Source: Sclerurus mexicanus (taxonomy: Eukaryota > Chordata > Aves > Passeriformes > Furnariidae). Taken from it: a stretch of 64,000 nucleotides of DNA. The position numbers and the translations under genes are program-made. The notes below the pieces were generated by a model, which had not been told where the DNA came from, did not search any database, and saw only the letters and a program-made list of their open reading frames with translations. The first letter of the stretch is position 1. The number at the start of each line of letters is the position of its first letter. The stretch lies in assembly GCA_013396755.1 (NCBI GenBank), contig VWZF01013053.1:2055707-2119706 (forward strand), in the 5' to 3' direction. Below, one piece after another: positions 13,701 to 26,408 of the stretch.

Positions 13701-16700
13701 CTCAGGTGACCTTGGCTTAATTAATTTTTCAACTTTTGAATGCCTAACTCCACAGCTTTGACTCACTTTTCCTGTCCCAAACTCAGCTGACTGTTTAGGA
13801 AAGAATATATCTAATCTCAGTTTAGATTTGGTTGGTTTTGCTTTTCTTTCCAAAAGGATGGGAGTAGGGAATTTGAAGGCAGTTACCATTGGTTATGGTC
13901 TCCAAAGGAAATGCATGCATGTATCAGATTAATTTTAGCAAATTATGCTAAATCATATATTTTAGAACAGAATCTCATATTTTGCTTTCTTCCTGTCCTT
14001 TTGAACACACTGAGTTTCTTTTGAATATTTGAATTTTTGATCAAGTTTACAGTGCTGTGTAAGTTATTAATTTTACTTAAACCTTTCAGAATAAGATTAA
14101 GTAATTTGAGATCTACAGACCAGAAGGGCCATAGATGGCTTTATTGCAGTATGAGTGGTAGGCTTGATGTGAAACGTCATGTTCCTTCTGCTTCTTTGAT
14201 CTTCATTTCTGCCTGGTAATACACCACTAGGCCTTTTCAGGTAAAATATGGGAATTAATTGTTTGTATGGACATGTGGATTCCAATAATAGTACTGGATT
14301 TGTTTTACTAGGCACAATTTGAAGAGCACCAACACACAGTTTCTTGAACTGTGTGTGGAAGGAGATTTGGGCAACTCTGAAATCGTTTCTGTGGATCTGA
14401 ACCTTCAGGGACAGAAACATGTATGTTTTAAGAAGTGCTTTACAAGTAATTAGAGTAGCCCCTATATTAAAAGTGTGTTTTGCTCAAATAATAAGATGGA
14501 AGTGTTTAATATTCTCCCAGTATCCCAGGCAATATGTGATTGACGGCAGAGCCCACTTTGTGTGAGACTGATGAGGATTCAGAATCACTTCTCACATGCT
14601 CCAGCCTTTTTCAATCTGAACAAGTTGTGTGAATATTTAATATGCTATAGACTCAAGGTCATAAATGGTTTGTAACAAATAATTCATGCAACAAACTTAG
14701 ACTCTTTTTTGCTTTCTGAATCTTTGCGCAGGGGTGACCATCTACTCCTGTAGAAATTCACTGAATCTTTTACATGTTTTTTTGGTTGTTGTTAATACTG
14801 GTAGCACAGTTAATCTCAGAGGGTAAGGTGGACAAATTATCATTCTGATGCTAATACTCCATAAGTTCTCTCATTGAATTTGACACAGTGATAGAATCAT
14901 TAACAGTGGTCAACTTGATTTCAGCAGTTTACTGAAAGTAGTTTTTGTGGTTTTGTCATCTGTGACATTTGAATAATACACAGAATCACTTTGCATGCTT
15001 AATAATATTGCAATACATTTTTGTAACGGCTGTTGCTAAAATACGTGTATTGGCAGCTTTCACTGGTACCTACTCTGTTCTCATCTCCCTGAAATAAAGT
15101 GTTTTATTTATTTGCAACACCTGGAGAGCTATGAGAAGGATATTGTAAAAGCCCATCTGGGCAAGTGAGCAGTAGTAAAGTAAATTATAGTGCTCAAAGG
15201 CCATATGCATGAAGTACAAGTGGAGGAGCTTTTGGGTATCTGGCTGTATATTTTCTAAAGATGCCTGCCTTGAAACAATAATGTTGCTAGGTTGCTTATA
15301 AATGATATGTGGTTCAGAAATGTAGTTCCTGAAATTTTTCATTTGTTGTTTCACTCAAATGTGGGGGTTTTTCTCTGCTGATGCTTGCTGTTAATAAGAG
15401 ATAAACATTGATTCTTAAATTTTTATCAATGAATTTGGATATCATTAGTAAAAATCTACCAACCCTGTAAACAGCCATAGAACAGTTCTTCAGTCTCTCT
15501 CATGCTGTAAGGTAGATCCACACCGCTGTGGTGAATGGCAGGTGCCCTCCAAAGGTTTTGGTGCCAGCAGTGTATTCTTCTGCTCTCTCCCTGACTCTTC
15601 ATTTCTCAGGGTCTTCTCATCCCCTGCTTGTCTGTCAGCAGAACCAGTTGTGGGCTTTGGTCCTCAACTCGAGGATAACATTTCTTTTCCCCTGAGAATT
15701 CTGGTCTGAATCCAGAGTGACTAGTTGGGTTTTATTCTCTAAATCCACATGGTACCATCAAACCATTTTTTATTACATTTTTTGCCTGGATTTTAGGATG
15801 TTTTCTGGGATTTGAAGATGCTCTCTGGGTAATACTGGCAAATCTTTCTTATAAAGCATTTGGGTTTTTTCCACCCATTTTCAATCCTGTCTTTTCCTGT
15901 TTTCCAGCTGGCAAACTTTCTAAATCCTGGGTGAATACTGGAGGCAGGCATGATGATCGTGTTTACGTGATTTTTCAAACATGGAACAGTCTCAGAAATT
16001 ACATTGTCATAGTCTCTGTTCCTATGTAGAAAATGTTGCACTTCAACAAAGGTCTGTGAGGGGAAATCCCTATAAGAAACAGAGGGTACTTCAAAGCAGT
16101 CAAAGCTTTATCAATACTTGAGTCCAAATAGCAACAGGAGTAGTTATCCATGTAAACAGCACAGCACTTAAAAGTATGGTAACCCAGGGAATTATAAACT
16201 CCAGAAGAATGAAATTGGCAAAGAAGCCTGCTGTAAGAAGGAAAGAGAAAATTCCTTAAATGAAAAAAAAAACAAACCAACAACCAAATCCTGTCTGAAC
16301 TCTGAGATATTCTTAACTTTCTGCTTTTAAATACAGCTATATCTTTTTGCTACATGGAAGAGAGGGTAACTTTTTTTCTTTGGAAGAAAAAATAAAAAGA
16401 TCTCCCACATGAGCTTTTCAATTTTATAATCTGCCCAAGAATATCTTGCTTCCTTCTGTAGTTTTTCAGCTGACTGGAAGCTAACCCATGTGTTCTTACC
16501 AGCATCCAGGATTTGTATCAATGGAAAGAGCAGCAGACCCTGTTGTAATGAAGGAACACAGAGGTGCAGAAATAATTTTGGGGTCATTTAATTGATTTGA
16601 GAGTCAGATATATCAAAGTTGCAGCCAAGGCCAACCACCACAAAACTACTACAGCCCATAAAATGCCACATAAACACGTAGTTTCTTTAACTGCATAATG

Positions 16701-17801
16701 TCCCAAATTTCTGTGCCAAGAGAAATGTTGTCTTAATGTTTCTGTCCCCCAGACAGTTTCATCTCCGGTGCTCCATTCATGTCATCACTTCCCCAGATGC
16801 TGAATGTAGACCTGCTGCTTTGGGTATGTTTAAATAAGAATGTGCCTACACTTCTACCTCCAGAATATTTCAGACTTCCTGAAGAGGCAGTAAGTTCATT
16901 TTTCCTTTCTGTACTTTTCTGTTGTTCCTTTTGCAATTGCCCATTCTTTGGTGTACATTATGTCAAGGTTGTTGTGTTTCTTTCAGTTTCCTCAGCACCT
17001 GCGTCTTAAAAAATAATAGTATTAGGAATTAGAAGCAGCTGGATTTCTTACATTCCATATTTTGGAGGTCTTTAGAGCCAAATGTCTGCTGAAAGCTGAG
17101 AGTAGTGGGTTTAGGAGCTGTATTGCTGATGTGACTGTCCTAAACTAAGGGCTTTTTATATTACTTGGAAAGCAATTCTTCCTTTTGTTCTACTTTGTGT
17201 ATTGCCCAGATCCCATCTGTATGTCTTTTACTCAAGAGCATACCCCAAATCGAAGGCAATTGTTAAATGTTCAAACAGATCAGCACTAAATAAAGCAGAT
17301 AAAGGATTTGTGAAATGTGTCACTTGCAAGAACCTACTTTAAGACTTGCTGAATTTAACTGTTTGGATAGTAATTTTGGTTAGTTTGGGGCCTTTTACAT
17401 CACTAACTGCTTGGTTAGGTTTCTAGAGCTTTCACAGAAAATAAAAGTAGTTTTTACTACCTCTGTGTTTGATACCCTTAAAGGTAAGGTCCTGTGGTTC
17501 CTGTGCTGTGCTGGCTGGAAACATCCTCCCTCAGCAAATTGGCACAGATTTCTTTACACTTTTTTGTGTCCCCTCTCCCATCCTGATTGAGCGAGATCGG
17601 CAGTCACTACATTTCTAGGTATGTCAAGACCAATAGCATGTGAGCACTGTATTGCTAAGAGCTTTCAGTGTGTAATCACATTGCCTTGGCACTCTTAGCC
17701 ACAGCAGCGCTGATTTCAGTGCAAGCCAGCAATCGAAACATTTGCTCTGCTTTTCAGGAGGGTTTTGCAGTCCAGACTGAGCTCGTTTTTTTCCCCTGCA
17801 G

Positions 17802-17880
17802 CTATACTGCTCTCAGCTACTTAGCTGAAGGCTGAGACAGGTATTTCTAGCCAGGCTCTAGTGTCAGCAGAGACTGAAAG
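17802..17880 (+). other. Exon-like island with two possible donors
   Basis: A strong acceptor (GTTTTTTTCCCCTGCAG, AG at 17800-17801) is followed by two donors. ACAG|GTATTT after 17840 would give a 39-base exon, and GAAAG|GTGAGC after 17880 would give a 79-base exon. Every forward frame has a stop inside the 79 bases, so it would be an untranslated, long non-coding or poison exon. The match to splice consensus is better than for most chance pairs, but there is no transcript evidence. Confidence 0.22.
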
Positions 17881-18508
17881 GTGAGCAAGACACAGTTTCG
17901 ACATAAAATGATGTTCTGAGTTTGGAGTTATGTCATTTGACCACCTTCAGGATTAAGTGCAAAACCAGTTACTTCTTTAGTTCACTGAAGTCCGAATGCA
18001 GCAAACTCTAAACACCTGTATTACTTAGGAGAAGATATTGTTGAAAAATTCTTGGTGTCATTTGAACGCCTTTTCCACTTGTTTACTTATACTGCTTTTG
18101 AAAGGTCTTTTCGGTAGACCTAGAACAATAAAAAAAGAGATGGCATTTAACATCTTAGTTTTCCCTTGAGTACACGCCTATTTTTCTCTTTACTGCAGTC
18201 TCCTACCTTGCTCTGGTGCTTTCTGCAAAACCAGGGACGGGGTCTGTGTGAGTGCCCAGCCTCGCAGCACTCAGTGACAAGGCATTTGCCAGCAACAAAA
18301 CAGGGAACTGAGCAGATATGGTGTCACATTTGCAAAGTGCTTGCCAAATAGAGAAGGACGAGAGGCAGGAATGCTAAAAAAAATACAGATCTTCGTTCTT
18401 TTTGCTAGCTTCTGGGTATGTCTGAAGTAATCAGAAGGAAGTGAATGTTCAAGTTGACAGTTTTCCCTTTAAAATGCCCTGTGCATTAGTGCTGAATGTG
18501 AATAGCAT

Positions 18509-18548
18509 TATCTTTCTTTCTTTCCTTTTTCCTTTTTTTTTTTTTTTT
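18509..18548. repeat. Pyrimidine tract ending in T16
   Basis: A nearly uninterrupted run of C and T (TCTTTCTTTCTTTCC-type units followed by T runs) ends with sixteen T just before AAG at 18549-18551. It is low-complexity sequence and also forms the polypyrimidine tract of the exon-like island that follows. Confidence 0.85.
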
Positions 18549-18551
18549 AAG

Positions 18552-18640
18552 AGAAATGTCTATAAATGGATCTCTGTAACAACAATTGCTTACTGGTTTA
18601 TGCTTATGGCTTATCACAAAACTATTCAGGAGGACTTATG
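18552..18640 (+). other. Candidate coding exon with hydrophobic peptide
   Basis: The 89-base segment lies between a very strong pyrimidine tract plus AAG and a donor reading TTATG|GTAAAA. One frame is open throughout and reads RNVYKWISVTTIAYWF, then MLMAYHKTIQEDLW, with an in-frame stop just past the donor. Residues 6-21 or so form a hydrophobic, aromatic-rich stretch that could span a membrane. I do not recognise the protein. The length is not a multiple of three, so it would have to be a phase-changing exon. The pyrimidine run is also plain low-complexity DNA, so chance is quite possible. Confidence 0.25.
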
Positions 18641-20130
18641 GTAAAAACTGTGAAGTTTATATAATTGCAACCAGAGGCAAAGCTTTGCTTCAGGGCCTGT
18701 TACACTATCAAACTCTGCAAGAGTGAAAACTAATGATGTAATTCCAATGACTGTTCTAAGGGGCTGGGTGAGCTTATTTGACCCAACACGACACTCACTT
18801 TGGCAAGCAGAAAAGTTTTGAATCAGAGCTCCTTCTGATTAATACAGAGCTCTCACTGGTCTATATTGTAATTATCTTTTGATCTTAGTCATGTATTTTC
18901 AGTGGGATGTGATAATTACATTAAAATTAAATATCTTATCTCCTTTTTTGTGTGTGTTATCTGTTGTTATATTTGTGCAAGTGTTCCAAAGTAATAGCAT
19001 GGAAAATTACCACAGTGACAGAACAGCAAACATCCCGTATTATTACCTTATGCCATGGGATTTCAAGTAAACTAGAACTCTTTACAGTTTAGGAGAGCTG
19101 CCAGTCCCCTTGAAATTACCATTTTAATTGAATTGATCATAAACACTTTGCTCTGCCTGTAATACTAGACTGAGAAGATTAAATCTATTTAGCCACAGTT
19201 TGGGGAAAGGGTGACCTTTCAGCCAGTTTTGTTATAACTGAAAGGTTACTAATTTTTCTGACTGGAGCTTGATGCAAGGAAATGTGATGCGAAATTGTAT
19301 ATTAGAAATGGTCCTTTTGTTTAAATGTGTAAATGTAGTCAGTAAAAATACATTTATGTGTTTTTCACAAATACAAATACACGCAAAATCAACTTACTTC
19401 TAAAGGAATAAAGTGCCATGTCTTAAAATAGCAAGTGTCTTCTGGCCTCAAAATTTCCAGAGCCAATTCTTTTTTTCCCTCTGAATTCTTTTGTCTTAAA
19501 ATTGCCAGCAGCCTAAACATTACGTAAGACCTTTTTGTCCTGCCGGCGTGCCCGTCTCCGTTTGCCGTGCTCTTTGCTGCCTGTGGTCTTCCTCAGCTCT
19601 AGCACATTGGAGAGCCCAAGCTGTTCCCTCCAATCCAATTAACCCCAGACCATTACAGCCGAGTTTGGTGTCATGCTTGCAACTTTTTATTCTCTTGCTA
19701 TTTAAATGAGCATCTTGAGTTCAGCGTTTTCCTCGTATTGGTTCTCTCAGATAACCAGTCGTAACAACTTGCTTTCAAGTCTGTCCCCTTTTGAGCTTGA
19801 GCTATTGCAGAAAGGTAAAGAAATTCTGTACTTTTTACCTACCATTTAAAAAAATGTAATCTAATAGTCTTTTGCTTGAGAGGAAGGACAGTCATAGTTA
19901 AAATGCAGAGTGTGATTCTGACATCTCTTTTCAGCATCCTTCTAAGTACAAACATACTAGAGGCTTAAGCAATTGTAAAGAGGGGAAAAAAAATGTTTTG
20001 CTATTCAACAGCTTTCTTGGGGTTGTTGATTTCACTGCTATGCCTGCAAATAGAAGATGAAGTGATCTGACAGTTCCAGACTAGTTTTCTCTTTGCTCCT
20101 TTAAATGGAAATCCTGTACTGTGTGACTAC

Positions 20131-20147
20131 TTTTTTTTTTTTTTTTT
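20131..20147. repeat. T17 homopolymer
   Basis: Seventeen T followed by CCTAG, which resembles a 3' splice acceptor. No GT donor of reasonable quality follows at exon distance in the open frame, so I annotate only the low-complexity tract. Confidence 0.9.
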
Positions 20148-23100
20148 CCTAGTTTAAAAACATTTGTGGTGGAAAATACAGCTCTTCAAAGATTTCTAGT
20201 ATTGACAGAGGTGTTTAAGAGGGGCAAAGTGTGCACAAAAATATCTGAGTTCTTCAAATTCAAGTGCTGTGCTCCCCTTCTTTTTAAATTTTCTTTCTTT
20301 CTTCTGAAACACAAGGCAAGTCAGCAATTCTTCATTGACATTGAAGCTTAGACTGTACCTTGGACTGTGTGGGCATCATAATTGTGATTGATCGTGCACT
20401 GCAGCAAACTCTCTTCTCGGACTGGAGTTCAGACAAAGAGTAAATAAAACCCTCTCTACTCAACAAAACATAGTGTAGAGACCTAAGGAAGAATGGAGAG
20501 TATCAGGCATATCAGTCCCATCACTGTCCAAATATTTCTTCTGCTCTGAAGACTTCTGAAACCAGCACGAGGTTTCAGAACCATGTGGTGACTTCATGGA
20601 TGCACGTGAGGGAAACGCTCCTTCTGGGAAACAATCCTTCTGGGTACAAAGCTGTCAAAATGGATTTCCATCTAGGCATCAAGCCTGTGAAGGGCTAAGA
20701 GTCAGACCTGATGATATTCTGTGAAGTGATTAAATATTATGTCTCATATGAACAGATTGTAGCTGAGAGGGTTAACCGTGTCTTCCAAAAAGTTAAACGA
20801 TATCTGGAAAAAATTATCGGATGTGTTCCCTCCGATTGCTAATTGCATACACTATTAAGACATCATTTTTTTCCTTTGCTCTATGCTTCAAGGTAAAAAA
20901 TGGAACATGGGATTATGACAAATTCTCTTCTGGGATTTGTGTAGTGGGGCTTGTCTTTGATCTTCCTTTTCGCCTGCCCTTGGAGACCAAAATGCATTTT
21001 TGAATATGGCAAATGCAAGGAATTATGGGGATCGGAACTGCTGTGCTCATCAGAGGGAATTTCCCTAAAAAGTCTGTGTTCTGCATTACTGAAGCATTAA
21101 AAACTGGAGTGCAGGCTGTTTGGGGCTTGTAGGAGATGTGGGTTTGTGTCCTGTCCTGGAGGCTGAATCTGGCATGGGTGGAAAGGTCAGGTGGCCTCAA
21201 GTTTGGAAGTGACCTGTGCTGTTGAGCCATATGAGACACTTAGGGTTTCCCCCTCCTTTTTTGTGTGCGTTTACTGACATGAACTGGTGGCTAATATGGG
21301 AGTTCCAGCGGTTTTTGAAAGCTGTGCTTTCCTGATATCTGTTCACAATGCCTGCTAAGGGATTAAGGTGATAGTGGGCATATATTTCAAATAGATTTCT
21401 GTTAGAGAAGCCACTCCTGTCAATCAAGAAGCTGATAGTGGATATTGAGGACTGCAGCTTACAGATATGGGGTCTCCCTAAAGCGAAGTCTGTATCAGGC
21501 TGTGCTGGGTCAACAGCACAAAAAAGCAGTCCTGAGCCTTGTGCAGTAGAGATAAAATGAAAACAGGCCTGTTTTGCAGGACCATTGGCTTACTGAAGCT
21601 GCTGTGTGCTAGGAGCCTTGGAGCTGCTAAATTTATCATATTTTGGGCAAGGTGTGTTAGCAGCCTTTGAGAGCTGGGCTGTCGTGGGGGAAACACAGGA
21701 ACAGGAGCGGGAAATGTGGGAGGTAACCAGGGGTGGACATCTGTGCATGGCTGTGAATAACGTAGGGTTTATTCCACTAGTAAGTGACCTGAAGCTGTAC
21801 TAATTGTTTAACTCAAAGGCTTCTGGTGTAATTGAATGAATAAGGGTATTTTTGGGAAAGACAGTGCTTTACTTTCAGCTGCAAACTTGCCCTGTGGGAT
21901 TTTCTTCATTTCCCTGAGCCAGTGTTCTTCCATAACTATTTTTTTTTATTATTTTTGACTTGGGTAGAGGAAGGGAAAGAAGACCTGAGGCTCTTTATTA
22001 GACTTATATTAAATGTATTATATCTAAGCAATGAGGCCTTGCATTCACTGAAACCTATGGGTACTATCATGACGAAAATAAAACCTATAGTCTCATTTGT
22101 AATAGCCAACAAACAGATGGTACTTGAAGTTTTTCAGTTTGCTTCTGAAGAAGGCCAAATAATTGAATAAGCTTTGTTGTACAGAAAGCAACTACTGATA
22201 CATCTTTTTGTTGATTTCTTTTTCATTTTCCATCTTTTTCTCTCCACATGTTTCTTATTTTTTTCCCCTTCTGTTACCTTCATTTGAGGCTTGGAGTGGC
22301 AGTGTTTTTCCAAGAGAGGTGGCTCCTATAATCATGAATAACACGTTTCAGTACACTTCAGACAGCCTCTCAAATGTAAAAGCTTTTTCTTCTGAGAGAG
22401 TGGAAAAAGCAAGCTGTTTAAAATAGCCTATATTTTGTCTAAAAAAAGGACATGAACTCATGAGGTAACCTGCCTTTTCTCCCCCAGAAAATAATATTCA
22501 TACATTAAAAAACTTCTTAGGGCAAAGCTTCGCAGGGATGCATTTGCTTTTCAATGCACGTGCCACTCCCTGATCCAATTATTACTGTAAGTTTCAGAGG
22601 CAAAATTAATTAGCAGTTTGCCACAGTACTCCTGACTCCTGGAGTTCCAATAATGACTTGATTTCTGTAGAACTGAGTTTATTACAACCAATAGACAAGT
22701 CTGGACAAAACAACTTACTTGGTGCAGCTCCTGAAAACTTGTTATTATTACCAGCATCCTCTCTGCAACTGCAGAGCTGACATATTTTAGGATTTAAGGA
22801 CAGGTTCTACCTTATTGTTTGGGAAAAGGTCTTACATTTTTCACCCATCGCCAGCAATTATCGTACTACCAAAAAGCATGATGGACATATTTCAGGTTAG
22901 AGAAAAATTATAATGAAAAGTCTGCACTTGAAGGACAGGTAGTGTTAAAATTTAATTTTCAGTCTGTCAGCTTAGTTCTGCAGAGAAGTGTTCAGCTCTT
23001 AATATGTTAAGAGAAATACCATTAGGATTTTTTCTCTGTACTTACACAATAGCCTTGTGTATGGGTTTAGTAATGCTCTCTCTAGCTAAGTAATGGAGAT

Positions 23101-25116
23101 TTTTCTCCTTTCCAGTATGTATCAGTATCTGATATTTTCCCTGAGGTCAAAAAAAAATATAATTTGCTCAGTACTTCTGTATTCCAGAATTTTTTGCTGC
23201 CCCTGCAGCAAAGCTAAAACTTCCACATCAGTGGACTTCAGCCCTCTTCCAACTATCATCAAAATACCATGTTTTTCCCAAGACATGAGGTCTTTAGGAA
23301 GCTCATGAGGTGTGAGCCATCAATAACTACTTGCTTTGTCCCGCATATTGCAACACCCTGGAAGTGCTGGAGGCAGACTCTTCATCTGAGGAGTAGCAGT
23401 GACCCAACCTCTGAGCAGAAGCCAGAAGGGCAGTATGAAATTAAGAGCCGAAGACCAAGTCTCAAGGAAGACGCAAGTATTCTTCATCCACTTCCCCTCA
23501 CTGAGGGTTCCCTGTTCAAATTCCTCCAACCAGGCAGCCTTCCAGGCAACCACCTAACTAATAACATCTAACACCTTTGGGAATTGAATACCTTTGATGT
23601 TCAGATGGGAATAGAATCCTTTGTAGAAATGATACATAAAGAATAATTTATGCAAGTCATTTTACTTTCCTGATTTTGTGACTTTGACCTTGTTTTTCTA
23701 GGTCGTGATTTTTTTTCAGTCATAATTAAGAGTTTTTCTTCTCCCAAATTGTAAATACTATTTGCAAAGTACTGAAGTTGGGTAAATTGTGGGTAAATAC
23801 TCTCAAGATGAAAGTGTTACCACAGGAGGATGATTTTGTCGCAATGGTAAGAACTGTTTCTCACACATCTATTTGCAACTTATAGAAAGGATCATTTGAA
23901 AAGCAAGGACTTCCTTAGAAAACCTTGGGGAAAATACTCTGATTAGTCATCTTAATATCAAATATAGGCTGTTTTGGACATTTTATACCAGACATGCAGA
24001 TCCTATTTACTCACTGTTACAATATTTATCCACATTTGCTGAGGTTCTAATTCAATTTTCTGAATGGGCATGATACTTAGAAAGGCCTCTTTCCAAAGAA
24101 TATTCATTTAGGCTTCTCTGTGGAGTCTGTGTTCTGCTTTTGGCCATGCTGACCCCTGACACTCTGATCCATAGCAGGAACTGGGCATTTATTTCAAAGA
24201 ATTGCTCTTTAGTGTTTGGTACCATAAGGTATGTGCTGCATAAAAGTACTGCAAAATGTCTGTAGCCCCAGAAAACATCCAGACACATTCAGTACATACA
24301 AATAAATGAAAAAAAAAACACAAAACAAATGCAAGAAAATAAAATAATAAGCACTTTTACTTTGGCTAAATCTTCAGAGTTTAGATACAGCATGTTGTTA
24401 AGTGCTTAAGTCTTACTTTTTAAGGCTCTATACAATAATCCAGGACTACAATATATTATTTTTTCAGTGGCTTGGTGAGAAATAACAATACACCATAGAA
24501 GTATAATGATAGCTGTACATTATTCCTTCTTACATTGCATTGATTTTATTCATCAAGATGGTCATCAGTCAGTCCTTTGCCTGACACGATTAGCAGCATG
24601 AATTTAGAATAGCAAATGGATCCGTGGTTTACAAATTAAATCAATATAGCTATAGCCTAAGAAAACTCAATGTTATGCCTCAGCTAATGCAAACTGTTGT
24701 GTACTTTGTGTTCATCACGTACCTGGAACACAGCGTTTCATTTTCACATCACTTTGGTGGTGCAGGGGTGTGTTTTAACTAAAGCAGGGCAGCAGATGGC
24801 TGTGTTGTGTAGGTGTGGGATTACAGTTCTCTCCATGGTAATACTCTGAACTTTTACTGCCCTAGTACGTTTCTCAGTGCTAAATATAGTGACTCTCACA
24901 TGTGATTTAGTCACTTCAAGATAATCCTCTAGTGCCTTTTTTTTTTGTGCAGCACTGAATCCCATAAGATCTTCTGCTGATAATCCAGAAGGGCAGAGGT
25001 CTGCATGCAGATATCACAATTGCTGGCTATGCGCAGATGTCTCAGAAGCTCCACAGCTTCTAAGACCACACTGGATCCCTCTGTTCAGACAATTTAAATC
25101 CTGTCCTAAAAGCTTG

Positions 25117-25130
25117 CACACACACACACA
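25117..25130. repeat. (CA)7 microsatellite
   Basis: Seven perfect CA units followed by TGCACATG. A short dinucleotide run of the kind scattered through vertebrate genomes, probably only weakly polymorphic at this length. Confidence 0.85.
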
Positions 25131-26391
25131 TGCACATGGATGCTTGTTCTCACACTCTGGAGGTTGAGACCGTACAGTTAATTTTGAAAAGTGCAGATTC
25201 AAATATTTTATTTTATTATGATTAACTCTTTACTGCCTGGAAGTAATTAACTATTTTTATTAGAATTATTAATTATGAGAAATCACCTTTATTGCATACA
25301 AGCTTTAACATTGGTTTCAGTTGGTTTTTTATTAACCCTGGTCTGCTGCTCTTGTGCACATGAGCTTTGCACAACAGCAGCTCCTGGGGAAGGATAAAGG
25401 AAACCTTATAATCTTTTTTCTGCTGTTACCTTAACAAGCTTGTCAGTAACTCTTTGCAGAGTAAAATCTACTTGTACATGTTCTGACACCTTTTAGGGAT
25501 TCTTATTTCAGCATCCTGTCCTGGGCATATGAACCTAATTTTCCAGTTCAACTACCTTAAACTAAATTTTTTGAGGATGATGATAAATTATAGAGAAGGG
25601 GTTTCCTCAGACTCACTTAGGAGATTAGCTATCTTTCATGTTTTGTTTCTGTGACACTGCTATAATTCCCTAGGATTCTTTGGGTCCTGGCCTGTCAGAG
25701 TATTGCTATTTTAATGGGCTTGAACTAAAATGCTTTCCAGCCGCATGGTGTCCCAAATACTACTTTTAGTCTTTACAATAGTAACCAGTCCTCAATTTTC
25801 ACATCCTCCTGCAACATTTTTCGCTCATTTTCTCACTGAATTTATAACTCTAGTAGTGGCAATATTCCTAACAATAACGAGTAATAATAAAAAAAAAATA
25901 GACCTACTTACCTCTGACCTCTGATATCTAGTTTTTGCAGAATCTTTTGTATTTTCTGGCTTCTCTTCTGAGGAGTGAAGGTGGACTATGAGCTGTTGAG
26001 ACGTGCTCTGACATGTGCTGCCATCTTACTGGGCTGTGCTCTGTTAGTATAATGTGTTTTAGAGAGAATTCTTTGCAAATTGGTTATTTAATCTTAAAGC
26101 AGATATTAATGAATATTTTGTAGGCACTTAGTTTTTGTAAGGCATCCCTATAAAGAGCTGTGGTAATGCCAAATTTGCAATGGGAAAGGCCTCTGTTGTA
26201 GTGCCTCTGTCCTAGAGACAGTGACTGATATAAAACATCAACTTTCATTGACGTATCTCCAGTGATGCTAAACTTGCTTGTTTGCTTTTCCATACCTCAT
26301 GCTTTTACTTGTCTTTTACACTTGACAGGAATTTACTTTAGTCACACATGCATTCCTCATTTATTCTTATCATTCACAGGAATGTTTGTTC

Positions 26392-26408
26392 TTTTTTTTT
26401 TTTTTTTT
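26392..26408. repeat. T17 homopolymer before CCCAG
   Basis: Seventeen T followed by CCCAG|GGAGAAC. It looks like an acceptor, but the following sequence soon enters further T and A runs and no convincing donor follows. It is annotated as low complexity only. Confidence 0.88.

Noticed and set aside
20148..20351. T17-CCTAG acceptor followed by a 61-codon open frame
   Set aside because: The frame starts without an ATG, no donor is evident, and the peptide is biased toward K and F as expected from AT-rich DNA.
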